Positions 50,481 to 62,846 of a DNA stretch of 64,000 bases are shown here, one piece after another. The stretch's first letter is position 1. The number at the start of each line of letters is the position of its first letter. The notes under the pieces were generated by a model that was given only the letters and a program-made list of their open reading frames with translations, ran no database searches and was not told where the DNA came from. The stretch lies in contig JAUIMM010002008.1 in NCBI GenBank assembly GCA_031769625.1, positions 124,001 through 188,000 of the forward strand, read 5' to 3'. Both the position numbers and the translations under genes were made by a program. The stretch is from Taudactylus pleione. Lineage: Eukaryota > Chordata > Amphibia > Anura > Myobatrachidae.

Positions 50481-53400
50481 GACACTAGTAATGGTGACCC
50501 TGCTGTAATGGTGAGCCTGCTGTACTGGCAACCCGATGACACTGTTGTAATGATGACCCTGCTCTAATGGCGACTCTGCTGTAATGGCTGATGACTGTGC
50601 AGTATTCGCGACCCTGCTATACTGGCGACCCTGCTGTAATGGATGATGACCCTGCTGTAATGGTTGATGACCCTGCTGTAATGATAACCCTACTGTAATG
50701 GCTGATGACCCTGCTGTACTGGCGACCCCGATGACACTGTTGTAATGATGACCCTGCTGTAATGGCGACCCTGCTGTAATGGCTGATGAGCCTGCTCTAA
50801 TGGCGACCCTGCTGTAATGATGACACTGTTGTAATGGCGACTCTGCTGTAATAGCTGATGACCGTGCTGTACTGGCGACACTGCTGTAATTGTGACCCTG
50901 CTATAAAGGATGATGACTCTGTTGTAATGGCGACCCTGCTGTAATGGTGACACTGCTGTAATGGCTTATGACCCTGCTGTACTGGCGACCCGATGACACT
51001 GTTGTATTGATGACCCTGCTGTAATGGTGACTCTGCTGAAATGGCTGATGACCGTACTGTATTGACGACCCTGCTGTACTGGTGACACTGTTGTAATGGC
51101 TGCTGACACTGTTGTAATGATGACCCTGCTGTACTGGCGACCCAGTAACACTGTTGTAATTAAGATCCTGCTGTAATGGCTGACGACCCTGCTTTAATGG
51201 CTGATGACTCTGCTGTACAGGCGACCCGATGACACTGTTGTAATGGCAACCCTGCTGTAATGGCTGATGACCCTGCTGTACTGGCGACCCAATGACACTG
51301 TAGTAATGATGACCCTGCTGTAATGGCTGATGATCCTGATATAATGACGACCCTGCTGTAATGGCGACCCTGCTGTACTGGCGACCCGATGACACTGTTG
51401 TAATGGCTGATGACCCTGCTGTACTGGTGACCCTGCTGTACTGAGGACCCTGTTGTAATGATGAACCTGCTGTAATGGTGACCCTGCTGTAATGACTGAT
51501 GATCCTGCTGTACTGGCAACCGTTCTGTACTGGCGACCATTCTGTACTGGCGACCGTGCTGTACTGGCGACCGTGCTGTACTGGCGACCCTGCTGTACTG
51601 GCGACCCTGCTGTAATGATGATACTGCTGTAATGGCGACCCTGCTGTAATGATGACCCTACTGTACTGACGACCCGATGTCACTGTTGTAGTGATGACCC
51701 TACTGTAATGGCGACCCTGCTGTAATGGCGACCCTGCTGTACTGGTGACCCTGCTATACTGGTGACCATGCTGTAATGGCAACACTGTAGTAATTATGAC
51801 ACTGCTGTAATTGCGACCCTGCTGTACTGGCGACCCGATGACACTGTTGTAATGGCGACCCTGCTGTACTGGCGACCCTGTTGTAATGGTGACCCTGCTG
51901 TAATGGCTGATGATCCTGCTGTAATGACGACCCTGCTGTACTGGCGACCCTGCTGTACTGGTGACCACCCTGTACTGGCGTCCCTGCTGCACTGGCGTCC
52001 CTGCTGTACTGGCGACCCTGCTGTAATGATGACACTGTTGTAATGATGAACATGCTGTAATGGTTGATGACCGTGCTGTACTGGCGACCCTGCTGTAATG
52101 GAGACCCTGCTGTACTTGCGACCCGATTACACTGTAGTAATGATGACTCTGCTGTAATGATGACTCTGCTGTAATGATGACACTGCAGTAATGGTGACCC
52201 TGTTGTAATGGGGACCCTGTTGTAATGATGACACTGTTGTAATGGCTGATGACACAGCTGTACTGGTGACACTGCTGTACTGGCGACCCTGCTGTAATGG
52301 GAACTCTGTTGTAATGATGATACTGCTGCAATGGCAACCCTGCTGTAATGGTTGATGACACTGTTGTAATGGCGACCCTGCTGTAATGATGACCCTGCTG
52401 TAATGGTGAACCTGCTGTACTGGCGTCCCTGCTGTAATGATGACCCTGCTGTAATGGCAACACTGTTGTAATGATGATACTGCTGTAGTGGCAACCCTGC
52501 TGTAATGGCTGATGACACTGTTGTAATGGTGACCCTGCTGTAATGGCGACCCTGCTTTAATGGTGACACTGCTGTAATGGCTGATGACCCTGCTGTACTG
52601 GCGACCCTGCTGTACTGGCAACCCAATGACCCTGCTGTAATGGTGACTCTGCTGCAATGGCTGATGACCATGCTGTATTGGCGACCCTGCTGTGCTGATG
52701 ACACTGTTGTAATGATGACCCTGCTGTACTGACGATCCTGCTGTAATGGCGACCCTGCTGTAATGGCTGATTACCCTGCTGTAATGGGGACTCTGTTGTA
52801 ATGATGACACTGCTGTAATGGCTGATGACACTGCTGTACTGGTGACACTGCTGTACTGGTGACCCTGCTGTAATGGGAACTCTGTTGTAATGATGATACT
52901 GCTGTAATGGCAACCCTGCTGTAATGGCTGATGACACTGCTGTACTGGTGACACTGCCGTAATGATGACACTGTTGTAATGATGATACTGCTGTAATGGC
53001 TTCCCTGCTGTAATTGCTGATGACACTGTTGTAATGGTGACCCTGCTGTAATAGCTGAAAACCCTGCTGTACTGGCGACCCGATGACACCGTTGTTATGA
53101 TGACCCTGCTGTAATGATGACCCTGCTGTAATGGTGACACTGCTGTACTGGTGACCCTGCTGTACTGGCGACCCGATGACATAGTTGTAATGATGACCCT
53201 GCTGTAATGGCGACTGCTGTAATGGCAGATGACCGTGCTGTATTGGCGACCCTGCTGTGCTGATGACACTGTTGTAATAATGAACCTGCTGCACTGTCGA
53301 CCCGATGATACTGTTGTAATGATGACCCTGCTGTACTGGCGATCCTGCTGTAGTGATGACCCTGCTGTAATGGCTGATGACCCTGCTATAATGATGACCC

Positions 53401-54438
53401 TGCTGTAATGATGACACTTTTGTAATGGCGATCCTGCTGTAATGGCGACCCTGCTGTAATGGTGACACTGCTGTAATGGTGACCCTGCTGTAATGGCGAC
53501 TCTGCTGTAATGATGACCCTGCTGTACTGGCGACCCAATGGCACTGTTGTAATGATGACCCTGCTGGACTGGCGACCCTGCTGGACTGGCGACCCTGCTG
53601 TAATGATGACCCTGCTGTAATGGCAATGCTGTTGTGATGATGATACTGCTGTAATGGCAACCCTGCTGTAATGGCTGTTGACACTGTTGTAATGGTGACC
53701 CTGCTGTAGTGATGACACTGCTGTAATTGTGACCCTTCTGTAATGGCTGATGACACTGTTGTAATGGCGACCCTGCTGTAATGATGACACTGTTGTAATA
53801 ATGAACCTGCTGCACTGTCGACCCGATGATACTGTTCTAATGATGACCCTGCTGTAATGGTGACTCTGCTGTAATGGCTGATGACCCTGCTGTACTGGTG
53901 ACCCAATGACCCTGCTGTAATGGTGACCCTGCTGTAATGGCAACACTGTTGTAATGATGATACTGCTGTAGTGGCAACCCTGCTGTAATGGCTGATGACA
54001 CTGTTGTAATGGTGACGCTGCTGTAATGGCGACCCTGCTTTAATGATGACCCTGCTGTAATGGTGACACTGCTGTAATGGCTGATGACCCTGTTGTAATG
54101 GCGACCCTGCAGTAATGGTGACCCTGTTGTAATGATGACCCTGTTGTAATGGCTGATGATCCTGCTGTAATGACGACCCGATGACACTGTTGTAATGATG
54201 ACCCTGCCGTAATGGCAACTCTGCTGTAATGGCTGATGACCGTGCAGTATTGGCGACCCTGCTGTAATGGCGACCCTCTTGTAATGATGACCCTGCTGTA
54301 ACGGCAACACTGTTGTAACGGCAACCCTTCTTTACTGGCGACCCTGCTGTACTGGCGACCCGATGACACTGTTGTAATGATGACTCTGCTGTACTGGCGA
54401 CCCGATGACCCTGCTGTACTGGCGACCCTGCTGTAATT
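50481..54438. repeat. Minisatellite of 17-bp class (gaccctgctgtaatggc)
   Basis: About 4 kb, over 200 units of 17 bp with 15- to 21-bp variants, is built on gaccctgctgtaatg or tactg, joined by gc, gat or gctgat. The minus strand contains no stop in most phases of the unit, so frames of 520 codons (50901-52463), 562 codons (52127-53815) and 553 codons (52557-54218) overlap one another. Their translations cycle through the same 17-residue string (containing SPLQQ, HHYSRV, ITAGS) with no start context or non-repeat domain, so I do not call genes. Confidence 0.95.
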
Positions 54439-55764
54439 AGAAAAAGGAGGGGTATTTAACCCCCTATTGTACCTCAGCACACTGAATAATACCTGCAACA
54501 ATATATGAAGACTATATGGTCATAGAAATTCAGAGATATTAGTTGCATGCATTTGCAAATACATGGGAGGCTGCTGGGCCACGTCACGGCTTCTCTGTTA
54601 CCAGCAGTCCCTAACACTAAGGGGTTCACGTCCAGGGCGCAGTGCACCCCAAAAAACGTCCAGCCCAGGACCCCCCCCAGGGCATCGCACGAAAATAGAG
54701 GGAGGGTAGACGCTAATATCTGGTATTTTACACCAGAAGTGCATTTATTCCCTCCGACACAAAACCCTGCCAGTGATTGTAACGGCTACAACATTAAGTT
54801 AGCCAAGTAGCGATATAAATAAAAACAAGTGCCGGAGGGTAGACATAAATGTCTATGTATGGAACTAATCAGTACTCTGAGTCTGTCTCTTGTGTCCTAA
54901 CGCTAAACTCTGCCAATGAGTAATTGTGACTAAGCAAAGTGTTGGTGATTATATATTGTAATAAACTTTACAGTATTAGGTTAAGACCCTACACTATCAG
55001 CAGTCGAATAAACAAAGCCAATACGGAATTCTGCTTTCACCCACTTTGCTACAATGTTACAATTCTACAACCATTTCATTCATTAATATCTTTTTATCAG
55101 CCTGGGCAGGGATAATAATAAACACTGGAGGGCAGACTCCGTCATTGACACATTACATGAAGTTCCACAGTATTAGTTATAATGCTCTATATGATTAGTT
55201 AATCTGTTATCTTCATCTGAATTAATAAAGACAGCGATATTACTTGCTTAGGAAAATAATATTGGGCTGTAATAATCCAATATAATATTAATTGAATAAA
55301 GCAGCTGTCTGAAAAATAATCGCTATCTACATTGCAACAATAAGAGATGCAGTCTGAGTATTCCTGTTTATTAAGATCAATAGGCAACAATATGAGATGA
55401 ATACTCAATATTAATCTATCTAATCACATCAAGCGACTAATTCCTGACTGTTAAGCTCAATATTAAAGTTAATCACTTATCTAATACGGGTGAGACATAG
55501 TGTATTATATTGATATTATTTATTGTTTAATATTTTGCTAAGCTTACTACTAATATGTTAAAGGGATTATTTTAATGAATACCTAATAAAGGTTAATTTT
55601 TAAATTATATTCTTCTCTTGAGAAGTGCACCATCAAACTGCCTTTCTTCTTTTCCTCTTAATATAACTCTGTTTACTGGCAGAAGGTAGCACACCCCTTA
55701 TACTAATTTAATACACATACTTACCAGAAGGGGTATATCGAGATTAACCGGTGCGGTAGTTTTT
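54439..55764. other. AT-rich non-tandem region with a dispersed-repeat segment
   Basis: No gene is seen. About 54590-54690 (ccctaacactaagg, gggcgcag, ccccagggca) resembles 38867-38960. The phrase ggagggtagac occurs twice (near 54701 and 54835), 134 bp apart. The remainder is over 60 percent A+T by eye and could be the body or LTR of an unrecognised element; the frames at 54547-54810 and 55199-55408 show no known domain. Confidence 0.5.
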
Positions 55765-56180
55765 GTTGGTGTTTAGGTCATTACAGCGCACACTGACGTC
55801 ACTGGGGTCATTACGCCGCACACTGACATCACTGGGGTCATTATGCCGCACACTGACATCACTGGGGTCATTATGCCGCACACTGACATCACTGGGGTCA
55901 TTATGCCGCACACTGACGTCACTGGGGTCATTACACAGCACACTGACGTCACTGGGGTCATTACGCCGCACACTGACATCACTGGGGTCATTACGCAGCA
56001 CACTGACATCACTGGGGTCATTACGCAGCACACTGACATCACTGGGGTCATTACACAGCACACTGACATCACTGGGGTCATTACACAGCACACTGACGTC
56101 ACTGGGGTCATTACACAGCACACTGACATCACTGGGGTCATTACGCCGCACACTGACATCACTGGGGTCATTACGCCGTG
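55765..56180. repeat. 30-bp minisatellite with CRE-like palindromes
   Basis: Thirteen full units of 30 bp (ggggtcattacgccgcacac plus tgacatcact) lie here. Four units carry the perfect palindrome TGACGTCA (55794, 55914, 55944 and 56094); the rest have TGACATCA. Since 30 is divisible by 3, frames of 122-176 codons stay open on both strands with 10-residue repeats (for example NDPSDVSVRR); I treat these as fortuitous. Confidence 0.95.
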
Positions 56181-56774
56181 TGCCACACTGATAGATGTGG
56201 GGGGAGAGTGATGGTACCTTGGCTATGGGATAGGAGACTTCGTACAGGGGCAATGCTGCAACACTGGGCCTCAACAGAGGACGTGCGCAATCGCCTACGG
56301 GTCGCAGTTGCTAAAATATGCTAATGACTGCCAGAGCACAGCCGACATAAAGGCGCCCACTGCCGCCTTCTCATATCCACCCAACCTCGCTCTTCTGCGT
56401 AACATTGGTACCATCGATGCACATAAAGCTTTATAAAAAGGTTTTGCGAGCTCTGCGCCTCCCGTGCCTGTCGGGGCTGTTACCCTGAATGGGCTCATGG
56501 GACATGGAAGGTTTGATTTGTGCACTATTTGTTAGTTAGCTTCGTAGTTTGGTTCTGCACGTGGAACGCGCGGTGTCAGATTCAGGGTAAAGTCCTTCCC
56601 TGTGAGACAGTGGTGGGAGAGATTCTGCACGAGGGGAGATGGATGATGGACACTGACAAGGAGAGAATGGACGCCGTCAGTCGGTCCCGGTTGTGGCGCC
56701 ATCTGAGGCCCCCTTGATTGGGTAGCGAAAATCTTATTTCTTGTCAATTCTTAAAGGCGTTCTGTCCTGTCACC
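56181..56774. other. No gene seen between 30-bp and 24-bp repeats
   Basis: Mixed-composition sequence. Short frames at 56295-56525 (minus), 56520-56717 and 56532-56747 (minus) resemble nothing I recognise. A tataaaa string at about 56431-56437 has no associated gene. Confidence 0.45.
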
Positions 56775-56898
56775 GGAATGGCGCTGAGTAACATTACAGG
56801 AATGGCGCTGAGTAACATTACAGGAATGGCGCTGAGTAACATTACAGGAATGGCGCTGAGTAACATTACAGGAATGGCGCTGAGTAACATTACAGGAA
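56775..56898. repeat. 24-bp minisatellite
   Basis: Five near-identical units of aatggcgctgagtaacatta plus cagg lie here. The 24-bp unit keeps an 8-residue in-frame repeat open (56718-56972), which is not evidence of a gene. Confidence 0.93.
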
Positions 56899-57261
56899 TG
56901 CGTTACTTACATACAGCTAGACGGCTGTGCTTAGGGTTCCGCTACTTAGGGCGAGGTTATGTAGGAATGTGAGGGGGGTGGAGTGTGGGGTGGGGGGTGT
57001 TCTTTTGTTATTGTTGTGTGGGTCTAATAGGAAGGTAGGGTGTGAGGTGACGTGTGAGGATATAAGAAGTTATGAATTACTATTGTTTATTATGCAACAA
57101 TGTGCAATGTATATATGTATTATAATTTATATTTCTGTAATATTGTTGCAATCTGATTTTAACAAACAAAACCATCGCCGCACATCACACAGGTACGCGG
57201 CATTAAGTCTGACCTGTCGCAGATACTGCCGGTCTCCTCGCACGGTGACAGCTCTTGTACT
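56899..57261. other. No gene seen
   Basis: G-rich to AT-rich sequence without a recognised feature; the 124-codon frame at 56927-57301 has no known domain. Confidence 0.45.
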
Positions 57262-57372
57262 GCGTATGAAATCGCAGTGGCTAATTTATGCACGCCCATG
57301 AGATGGCGCTCACACAGACAGACACGCCTGCGTTTTCTACCCTCCCTCCGGCCTGTCACTCACTTTGCGATG
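57262..57372 (+). mobile_element. Solo end of the foldback family at 46338-50188
   Basis: The order cgcagtggctaatttatg, then gacacgcctgcgttttct, then cctgtcactcactttgcgat matches the right end of the large foldback element (49930-50055: agcagtggctaatttatg, ggcacgcctgtgctttgct, cctgtcaatcactttgcaat). I found no convincing partner end nearby. Confidence 0.65.
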
Positions 57373-57924
57373 GATTCCTCAGAAATGATTGGCTCCTGGC
57401 GTTCCCTCGGGTAAGCTGCACTTCCATCATGGATAGGGCTAGATTCATCTCTTTCTCCCCTGTCTGTATGCCTGTCATATCCAGCTTCTGACGCATTGCC
57501 CCAGCCAAATCCTCCATGTAGAGTGCGAATATGAGACAGCATAATGCTCAGCACTGGTGGGTACCATAGGCAAACGCAGGGGGGGTTCCGTCTGCCTGGA
57601 AACCCCCCTCCACCGCCCACACCATGACCACAATAGAAATAGTAATATAATAGAATGTTACTAGCGCTGTATGTTCTTCTTAGTATCAAAAATTAAATAA
57701 TTAGCACCACCTGTGGATCCTGCACCATGTATCAGTCAGTAATAAATACACCTGTGCACCAACTAGGAGATCTGGAAAACATGCACTGTTAGGGATGTGC
57801 TGCTATAAAGCCCAATATGTACATATATGTCCAGGGCAGTGCTAGGTTCTTCTGCTGCTCCCCCAATTGCTCTAATACTCTGGAATGGTGACACATCTAA
57901 TATAAATACATTCAGCTCAGACAG
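57373..57924. other. Unassigned sequence with a G/C hairpin
   Basis: No gene is seen. At about 57577-57612 agggggggttcc pairs with ggaaacccccct around an 8-base loop. This type of C/G-run hairpin suggests a dispersed repeat of unknown class. Confidence 0.5.
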
Positions 57925-59603
57925 GATGACACATATAATGGGTTACTGTGATCACTGGTCCTGTATATGCTGGAATTATGACACACAATACACTATGTAT
58001 GACACATATAATGGGTTACTGTGATCGCTGGTCCTGTATATGCTGGAATTATGACACACAATACACTATGTATGACACATATAATGGGTTACTGTGATCA
58101 CTGGTCCTGTATATGCTGGAATTATGACACACAATACACTATGTATGACACATATAATGGGTTACTGTGGTCACTGGTCCTGTATATGCTGGAATTATGA
58201 CACACAATACACTATGTATGACACATATAATGGGTTACTGTGATCGCTGGTCCTGTATATGCTGGAATTATGACACACAATACACTATGTATGACACATA
58301 TAATGGGTTACTGTGGTCACTGGTCCTGTATATGCTGGAATTATGACACACAATACACTATGTATGACATATAATGGGTCACTGTGATCACTTGTCCTGT
58401 ATATGCTGGAATTATGACACACAATACACTATGTATGACACATATAATGGGTTACTGTGATCGCTGGTCCTGTATATGCTGGAATTATGACACACAATAC
58501 ACTATGTATGACACATATAATGGGTTACTGTGATCACTGGTCCTGTATATGGTGGAATTATGACACAATACACTATGTATGACACATATAATGGGTTACT
58601 GTGATCGCTGGTCCTGTATATGCTGGAATTATGACACACAATACACTATGTATGACACATATAATGGGTTACTGTGGTCACTGGTCCTGTATATGCTGGA
58701 ATTATGACACACAATACACTATGTATGACACATATAATGGGTCACTGTGATCACTTGTCCTGTATATGCTGGAATTATGACACACAATACACTATGTATG
58801 ACACATATAATGGGTTACTGTGATCGCTGGTCCTGTATATGCTGGAATTATGACACACAATACACTATGTATGACACATATAATGGTTACTGTGATCACT
58901 GGTCCTGTATATGCTGGAATTATGACACACAATACACTATGTATGACACATATAATGGTTACTGTGATCACTGGTCCTGTATATGCTGGAATTATGACAC
59001 ACAATACACTATGTATGACACATATAATGGTTACTGTGATCACTGGTCCTGTATATGCTGGAATTATGACACACAATACACTATGTATGACACATATAAT
59101 GGGTTACTGTGATCACTGGTCCTGTATATGGTGGAATTATGACACAATACACTATGTATGACACATATAATGGGTTACTGTGATCGCTGGTCCTGTATAT
59201 GCTGGAATTATGACACACAATACACTATGTATGACACATATAATGGGTTACTGTGATCACTGGTCCTGTATATGGTGGAATTATGACACAATACACTATG
59301 TATGACACATATAATGGGTTACTGTGATCGCTGGTCCTGTATATGCTGGAATTATGACACACAATACACTATGTATGACACATATAATGGGTCACTGTGA
59401 TCACTTGTCCTGTATATGCTGGAATTATGACACACAATACACTATGTATGACACATATAATGGGTTACTGTGATCACTGGTCCTGTATATGCTGGAATTA
59501 TGACACACAATACACTATGTATAACACATATAATGGGTTACTGTGATCACTGGTCCTGTATATGTTGGAATTATGACACACAATACACTATGTATGACAC
59601 ATA
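57925..59603. repeat. 73-bp minisatellite
   Basis: About 23 units of 73 bp (gacacatataatgggttact, gtgatcactggtcctgtata, tgctggaattatgac). Spacing 57928 to 58001 is 73. A shorter unit (tatggtggaattatgacaca) and 72-bp units missing one g recur in blocks. Where four 72-bp units are adjacent (about 58747-59112) frames stay open on both strands; these are repeat translations. The array is interrupted by a Tc1/mariner insertion. Confidence 0.96.
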
Positions 59604-59817
59604 CAGTCAGGTGCATAAATATTGGGACATTGACAGAATTTTCATATTTTGGCCTCTATTCACCACCACAATGGCTTTGAAATGAAACAAACAAGATGTG
59701 ATTTACCTGCAGACTTTCAGATTTAATTTGAGGGTAATTACATCCAAATCAGGTGAACGGTGTAGGAATTACAACGGTTTCTATATGTGCCTTCCACTTT
59801 GCCAAAAGTAATGGGAC
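59604..59817 (+). repeat. Left terminal inverted repeat of Tc1/mariner
   Basis: It pairs with 61012-61232. The right end has a few extra bases near its inner limit (aaggggcc before aaaagtaatggg), absent from the left. Other differences are single bases (for example gtgatttacctg against gtgctttaactg). Confidence 0.93.
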
Positions 59818-59955
59818 TATCAACTCAAAAGCTATTTCATGGACAGGTGTGGGCTATTCCCTCGTTATTTCATTATCAATTAAGCAGGTAAAAGGTCTGG
59901 AGTTGATTCTAGGTGTGACATTTGCATTTGGAATCAGTTGCTGTCGACTCTCAAT

Positions 59956-60978
59956 ATGAGATCCAAAGAGCTGTCACTATCAGTGAAGCAAGCCATCATT
60001 AGGCTGAAAAATCAAAACAAACCCATCAGAGATAGCAAAAACATTAGGTGTGGCCAAATCAACTGGTTGGAACATTCTTAAAAAGAAAGAACGCACCGGA
60101 GAGCTCAGCAACACCAAAAGACCCGAAAGACCACGGAAAACAACTGTGGTGGATGACAGAAGAATTATTTCCCTGGTAAAGAAAAACCCCTTCACAACAG
60201 TTGGCCAAATCAATAACACTCTCCAGGAGGTAGGTGTATATGTGTCAAAGTCAACAATCAAGAGAAGACTTCACAAGAGTGAATATAGAAGGTTCACCAC
60301 AAGATGTAAACAATTGGTGAGCCTAAAAAACAGGAAGACCAGATTAGAGTTTGCCAAACAACATCTAAAAAAGCCATTACAGTTCTGGAACAACATCCTA
60401 TGGACAGATGAGACAAAAATCAACTTGTACCAGAGTGATGGGAAGAGAATGAAAGGAACTGCTCATGATCCAAACATACCACCTCATCAGTGAAGCATGG
60501 TGGTGGTAGTGTCATGGCGTGGGCATGTAGGGCTGCCAATGGAACTGGTTCCCTTGTATTTATTGATGATGTGACTGCTGACAAAAGCAGCAGAATGAAT
60601 TCTGAAGTGTTTCGGGCAATATTATATGCTCATATTCAGTCAAATGCTTCAGAACTCATTGGACGGCGCTTCTCAGTGCAGATGGACAATGACCCGAAGC
60701 ATACTGCAAAAGCAACCAAAGAGTTTTTTAAGGCTAGAAAGTGGAATGCTATGCAATGGACAAGTCAATCCCCTGACCTGAATCTGATTGAGCATGCATT
60801 TCACTTGATGAAGACAAAACTGAAGGGAAAATGCCCCAAGAACAAGCAGGAACTGAAGACATTTGCAGTAGAGGCCTGGCAGAGCATCACCAGGGATGAA
60901 ACCCAGCGTCTGGTGATGTCTATGCGTTCCAGACTTCAGGCTGTAATTGCCTGCAAAGGATTTGCAACAAAGTATTAA
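59956..60978 (+). pseudogene. Tc1/mariner DD34E transposase, frameshifted
   Basis: The gene starts at ATG 59956 with MRSKELSLSVKQAIIRLK, a paired-like helix-turn-helix that binds the inverted repeats. A loss of two bases near 60026 shifts the frame. The main part continues at 60050-60493 (GVAKSTGWNILKKKE, STIKRRLHKSEYRRF), with the first catalytic Asp in LWTDETKINLY. A second frameshift near 60470-60490 leads to 60490-60978, with GGGSVMAWACRA, the second Asp in QMDNDPKHTAKAT and the Glu in QSPDLNLIEHAF. The second Asp and the Glu are 34 residues apart, the DD34E signature. It ends at the stop at 60976-60978, 33 bases before the right inverted repeat. Total length, about 340 codons, is normal for the family. 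All catalytic residues remain, so inactivation is by indels only. Confidence 0.95.
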
Positions 60979-61011
60979 AAAGTGAAAGTTAAATTTAGGA
61001 TGGTTTAGTTT

Positions 61012-61232
61012 GTCCCATTACTTTTGGCCCCTTAAAAAGTGGGAGGCACATATAGAAACCATTGTAATTCCTACACCGTTCACCTGATTTGGATGTAATT
61101 ACCTTCAAATTAAATCTGAAAGTCTGCAGTTAAAGCACATCTTGTTTGTTTCATTTCAAAGCCATTGTGGTGGTGAATAGAGGCCAAAATATGAAAATTC
61201 TGTCAATGTCCCAATATTTATGCACCTGACTG
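61012..61232 (-). repeat. Right terminal inverted repeat of Tc1/mariner
   Basis: The reverse complement of the left end, running from gtcccattacttttggcccc to tgcacctgactg. Confidence 0.93.
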
Positions 61233-61300
61233 TATAATGGGTTACTGTGATCACTGTATATGGTGGAATTATGACACACAATACACTATGTATAACGCAT
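61233..61300. repeat. 73-bp satellite remnant right of the transposon
   Basis: The satellite resumes at taatgggttactgtgatcac and runs for barely one diverged unit (ggtcctg is missing) before ending near 61300. The transposon landed almost at the array's right edge. Confidence 0.92.
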
Positions 61301-61764
61301 ATTATAGCTGGTTAACTGCTAATTATGCCCTCCTCATGGACTGGCCACACTCACTCTAAAATCGGGCATTTTGAAACCCCCCACTAGAAATCCTGCATTT
61401 GACACTGATTACCATTAAATAATAAGCTGAAGTTCTCTGAGGGTCATTTACCAGGAATGTAGATCTCTTCGATGGCTGCCTGATTCCTCCATGGGGTCAG
61501 GCGGGTGGGGTTAACTGCTGCTCTTGTTCATTGATGTTACCACAATTTATCTGATGAATCAAATTATATATATTACTGGTCGTGAAGGGCGAGGATATCA
61601 CATCTTCTCTAAACGCTCCCGTCTCTCTGGAAATTGATGGTCATCTCCCTAGAGTCAATTAACCTGCTACGCTGACTGTTTTACTTCCCATACCTCCTCC
61701 GCTTGGGACCAAGCTACTGTTATTACCCTACACACACATCTTTTGACACTCAAGTAGTGTTTTC
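61301..61764. other. Flank and probable LINE 5' region
   Basis: No gene is seen. The portion nearest ORF1 (from about 61560) is probably the LINE 5' untranslated region, but its start cannot be fixed from this window alone. Confidence 0.45.
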
Positions 61765-62846
61765 ATGAGTCGACGAAAAGATCGGGGGTCGAAAAGTACA
61801 CCCAAGCCTTCCAAGTATTCTTCCAGAACTGATCTCCGTCGCTTTCTCCACTCTCAAAAAGACTCCTCAATGTGCGCCTCCCCGTGCCCCTCATCACCAG
61901 CCAACTCTGCGGCTTCTGATACCCCATCTGGGACTGAGTATTTCTTAATGTCTGGCCAAGGCGAGTGCCAGGATTTCCAGAAGGTCCTGCAACTCCTTAA
62001 AACCCTGCCCACTAAAACAGATATTCCTTCTAAAGCGGACTTTGCCTCTTTGGAAAATAGGCTACGGGAAGTGGTCCATTCTGAAGTCGGAGTTATCACA
62101 TCTGGGGTCACGAATTGTGTCACTGGAGAAACATGGAGAGACTATGGATGAGTTCCAACATGCTCTTGTTGACACGGTTAAAGCGCAAGCAGTGGAAATA
62201 CAAAACATGAAAGCACATCTAGACGACCTTGACAACAGAGGACGACGTAATAATCTGAGGGTCCGAGGTATTCCGGAGGACATTCCACACCAAGGGCTGC
62301 AGGATGTATTAACAAAATTATTCAATGAAATTCTAGTTCGCGACCCTAATGAATCTATTGTCTTTGATAGGGCGCATAGAGCCTTACGTCCTAGAGGTCT
62401 GCAGTCTGAACGGCCAAGAGATGTCTTTCTTCGCAAAATAATGTAATTGGAAAATCACGACATCTTGCGGGAAAATACGGGACTTAGACAAGTTAAAATT
62501 TGACAACCATCCAATACAAGTGTTCCAGGATCTTTCTTGGCAAACCGTACAGCTGAGACGTCATCTCAAACCATACGGATGGGGCTTCGCCTTTAGTCTC
62601 ACAGCTTCTAATGGTAGTTAGAGGGTGATTCTACGCCTCTCTGATGACATTGGTCCTTTCTGCTCTGCTCTGGACATTGATACAGTTCAAGTCCCAGATT
62701 GGATTTCTTCTCGTGATAACCTCCTTCCACCTCCGGTGGCTTCCAAAATGTTGCACTTTCAAACTGTGAGGTCCCCCCATAGTTCTCGGAGAAGACCTCA
62801 TTCTATCTCACCCATCTCTGGGACATCCCAGGCTGTTGATCCATGA
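61765..62846 (+). pseudogene. LINE ORF1 (L1-type RNA-binding protein), frameshifted
   Basis: The ORF1 protein forms trimers and coats the LINE RNA. The start ATG 61765 opens MSRRKDRGSKSTPKPS, a basic, Ser-rich N-terminus. A frame change near 62100-62130 moves to the frame ending at 62446, containing a heptad-like coiled coil (about 62120-62230) and then DLDNRGRRNNLRVRGIPED, the hallmark of the L1 ORF1 RNA-recognition domain. FDRAHRALRPRG and RDVFLRK follow. After an in-frame stop (62444-62446), the C-terminal domain is seen in pieces: LENHDILRE, then QVFQDLSWQTVQLRRHLKP, then an apparent internal deletion, then WGFAFSLTAS, a stop, and VILRLSDDIGPF to PDWISS. The last frame ends at 62846. Confidence 0.88.

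Larger units (their letters stand above)
59604..61232 (+). mobile_element. Complete but inactive Tc1/mariner transposon copy
   Basis: This 1629-bp element starts cagtcaggtgcataaatatt and ends with the exact complement. It is flanked by TA on both sides (59602-59603 and 61233-61234). Terminal inverted repeats are about 215-220 bp and nearly identical, so the copy is probably fairly young. It is inserted within a 73-bp satellite unit (cacaTAtaatggg), giving a clean empty-site comparison. The internal transposase gene is broken by two frameshifts. Confidence 0.96.

Noticed and set aside
50901..54310. Several frames of 150-562 codons on the minus strand as possible repeat-protein genes
   Set aside because: All are phases of one stop-free 17-bp unit, overlap each other, and have no unique domain, promoter or splice evidence. 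Kept only as a finding.
55744..56274. Frames of 122-176 codons on both strands
   Set aside because: A 30-bp unit (10 codons) keeps all phases open; both strands being open at once argues against coding.
58747..59161. Frames of 94-121 codons in the 73-bp array
   Set aside because: They are open only where four 72-bp units (24 codons) adjoin; no unique sequence.
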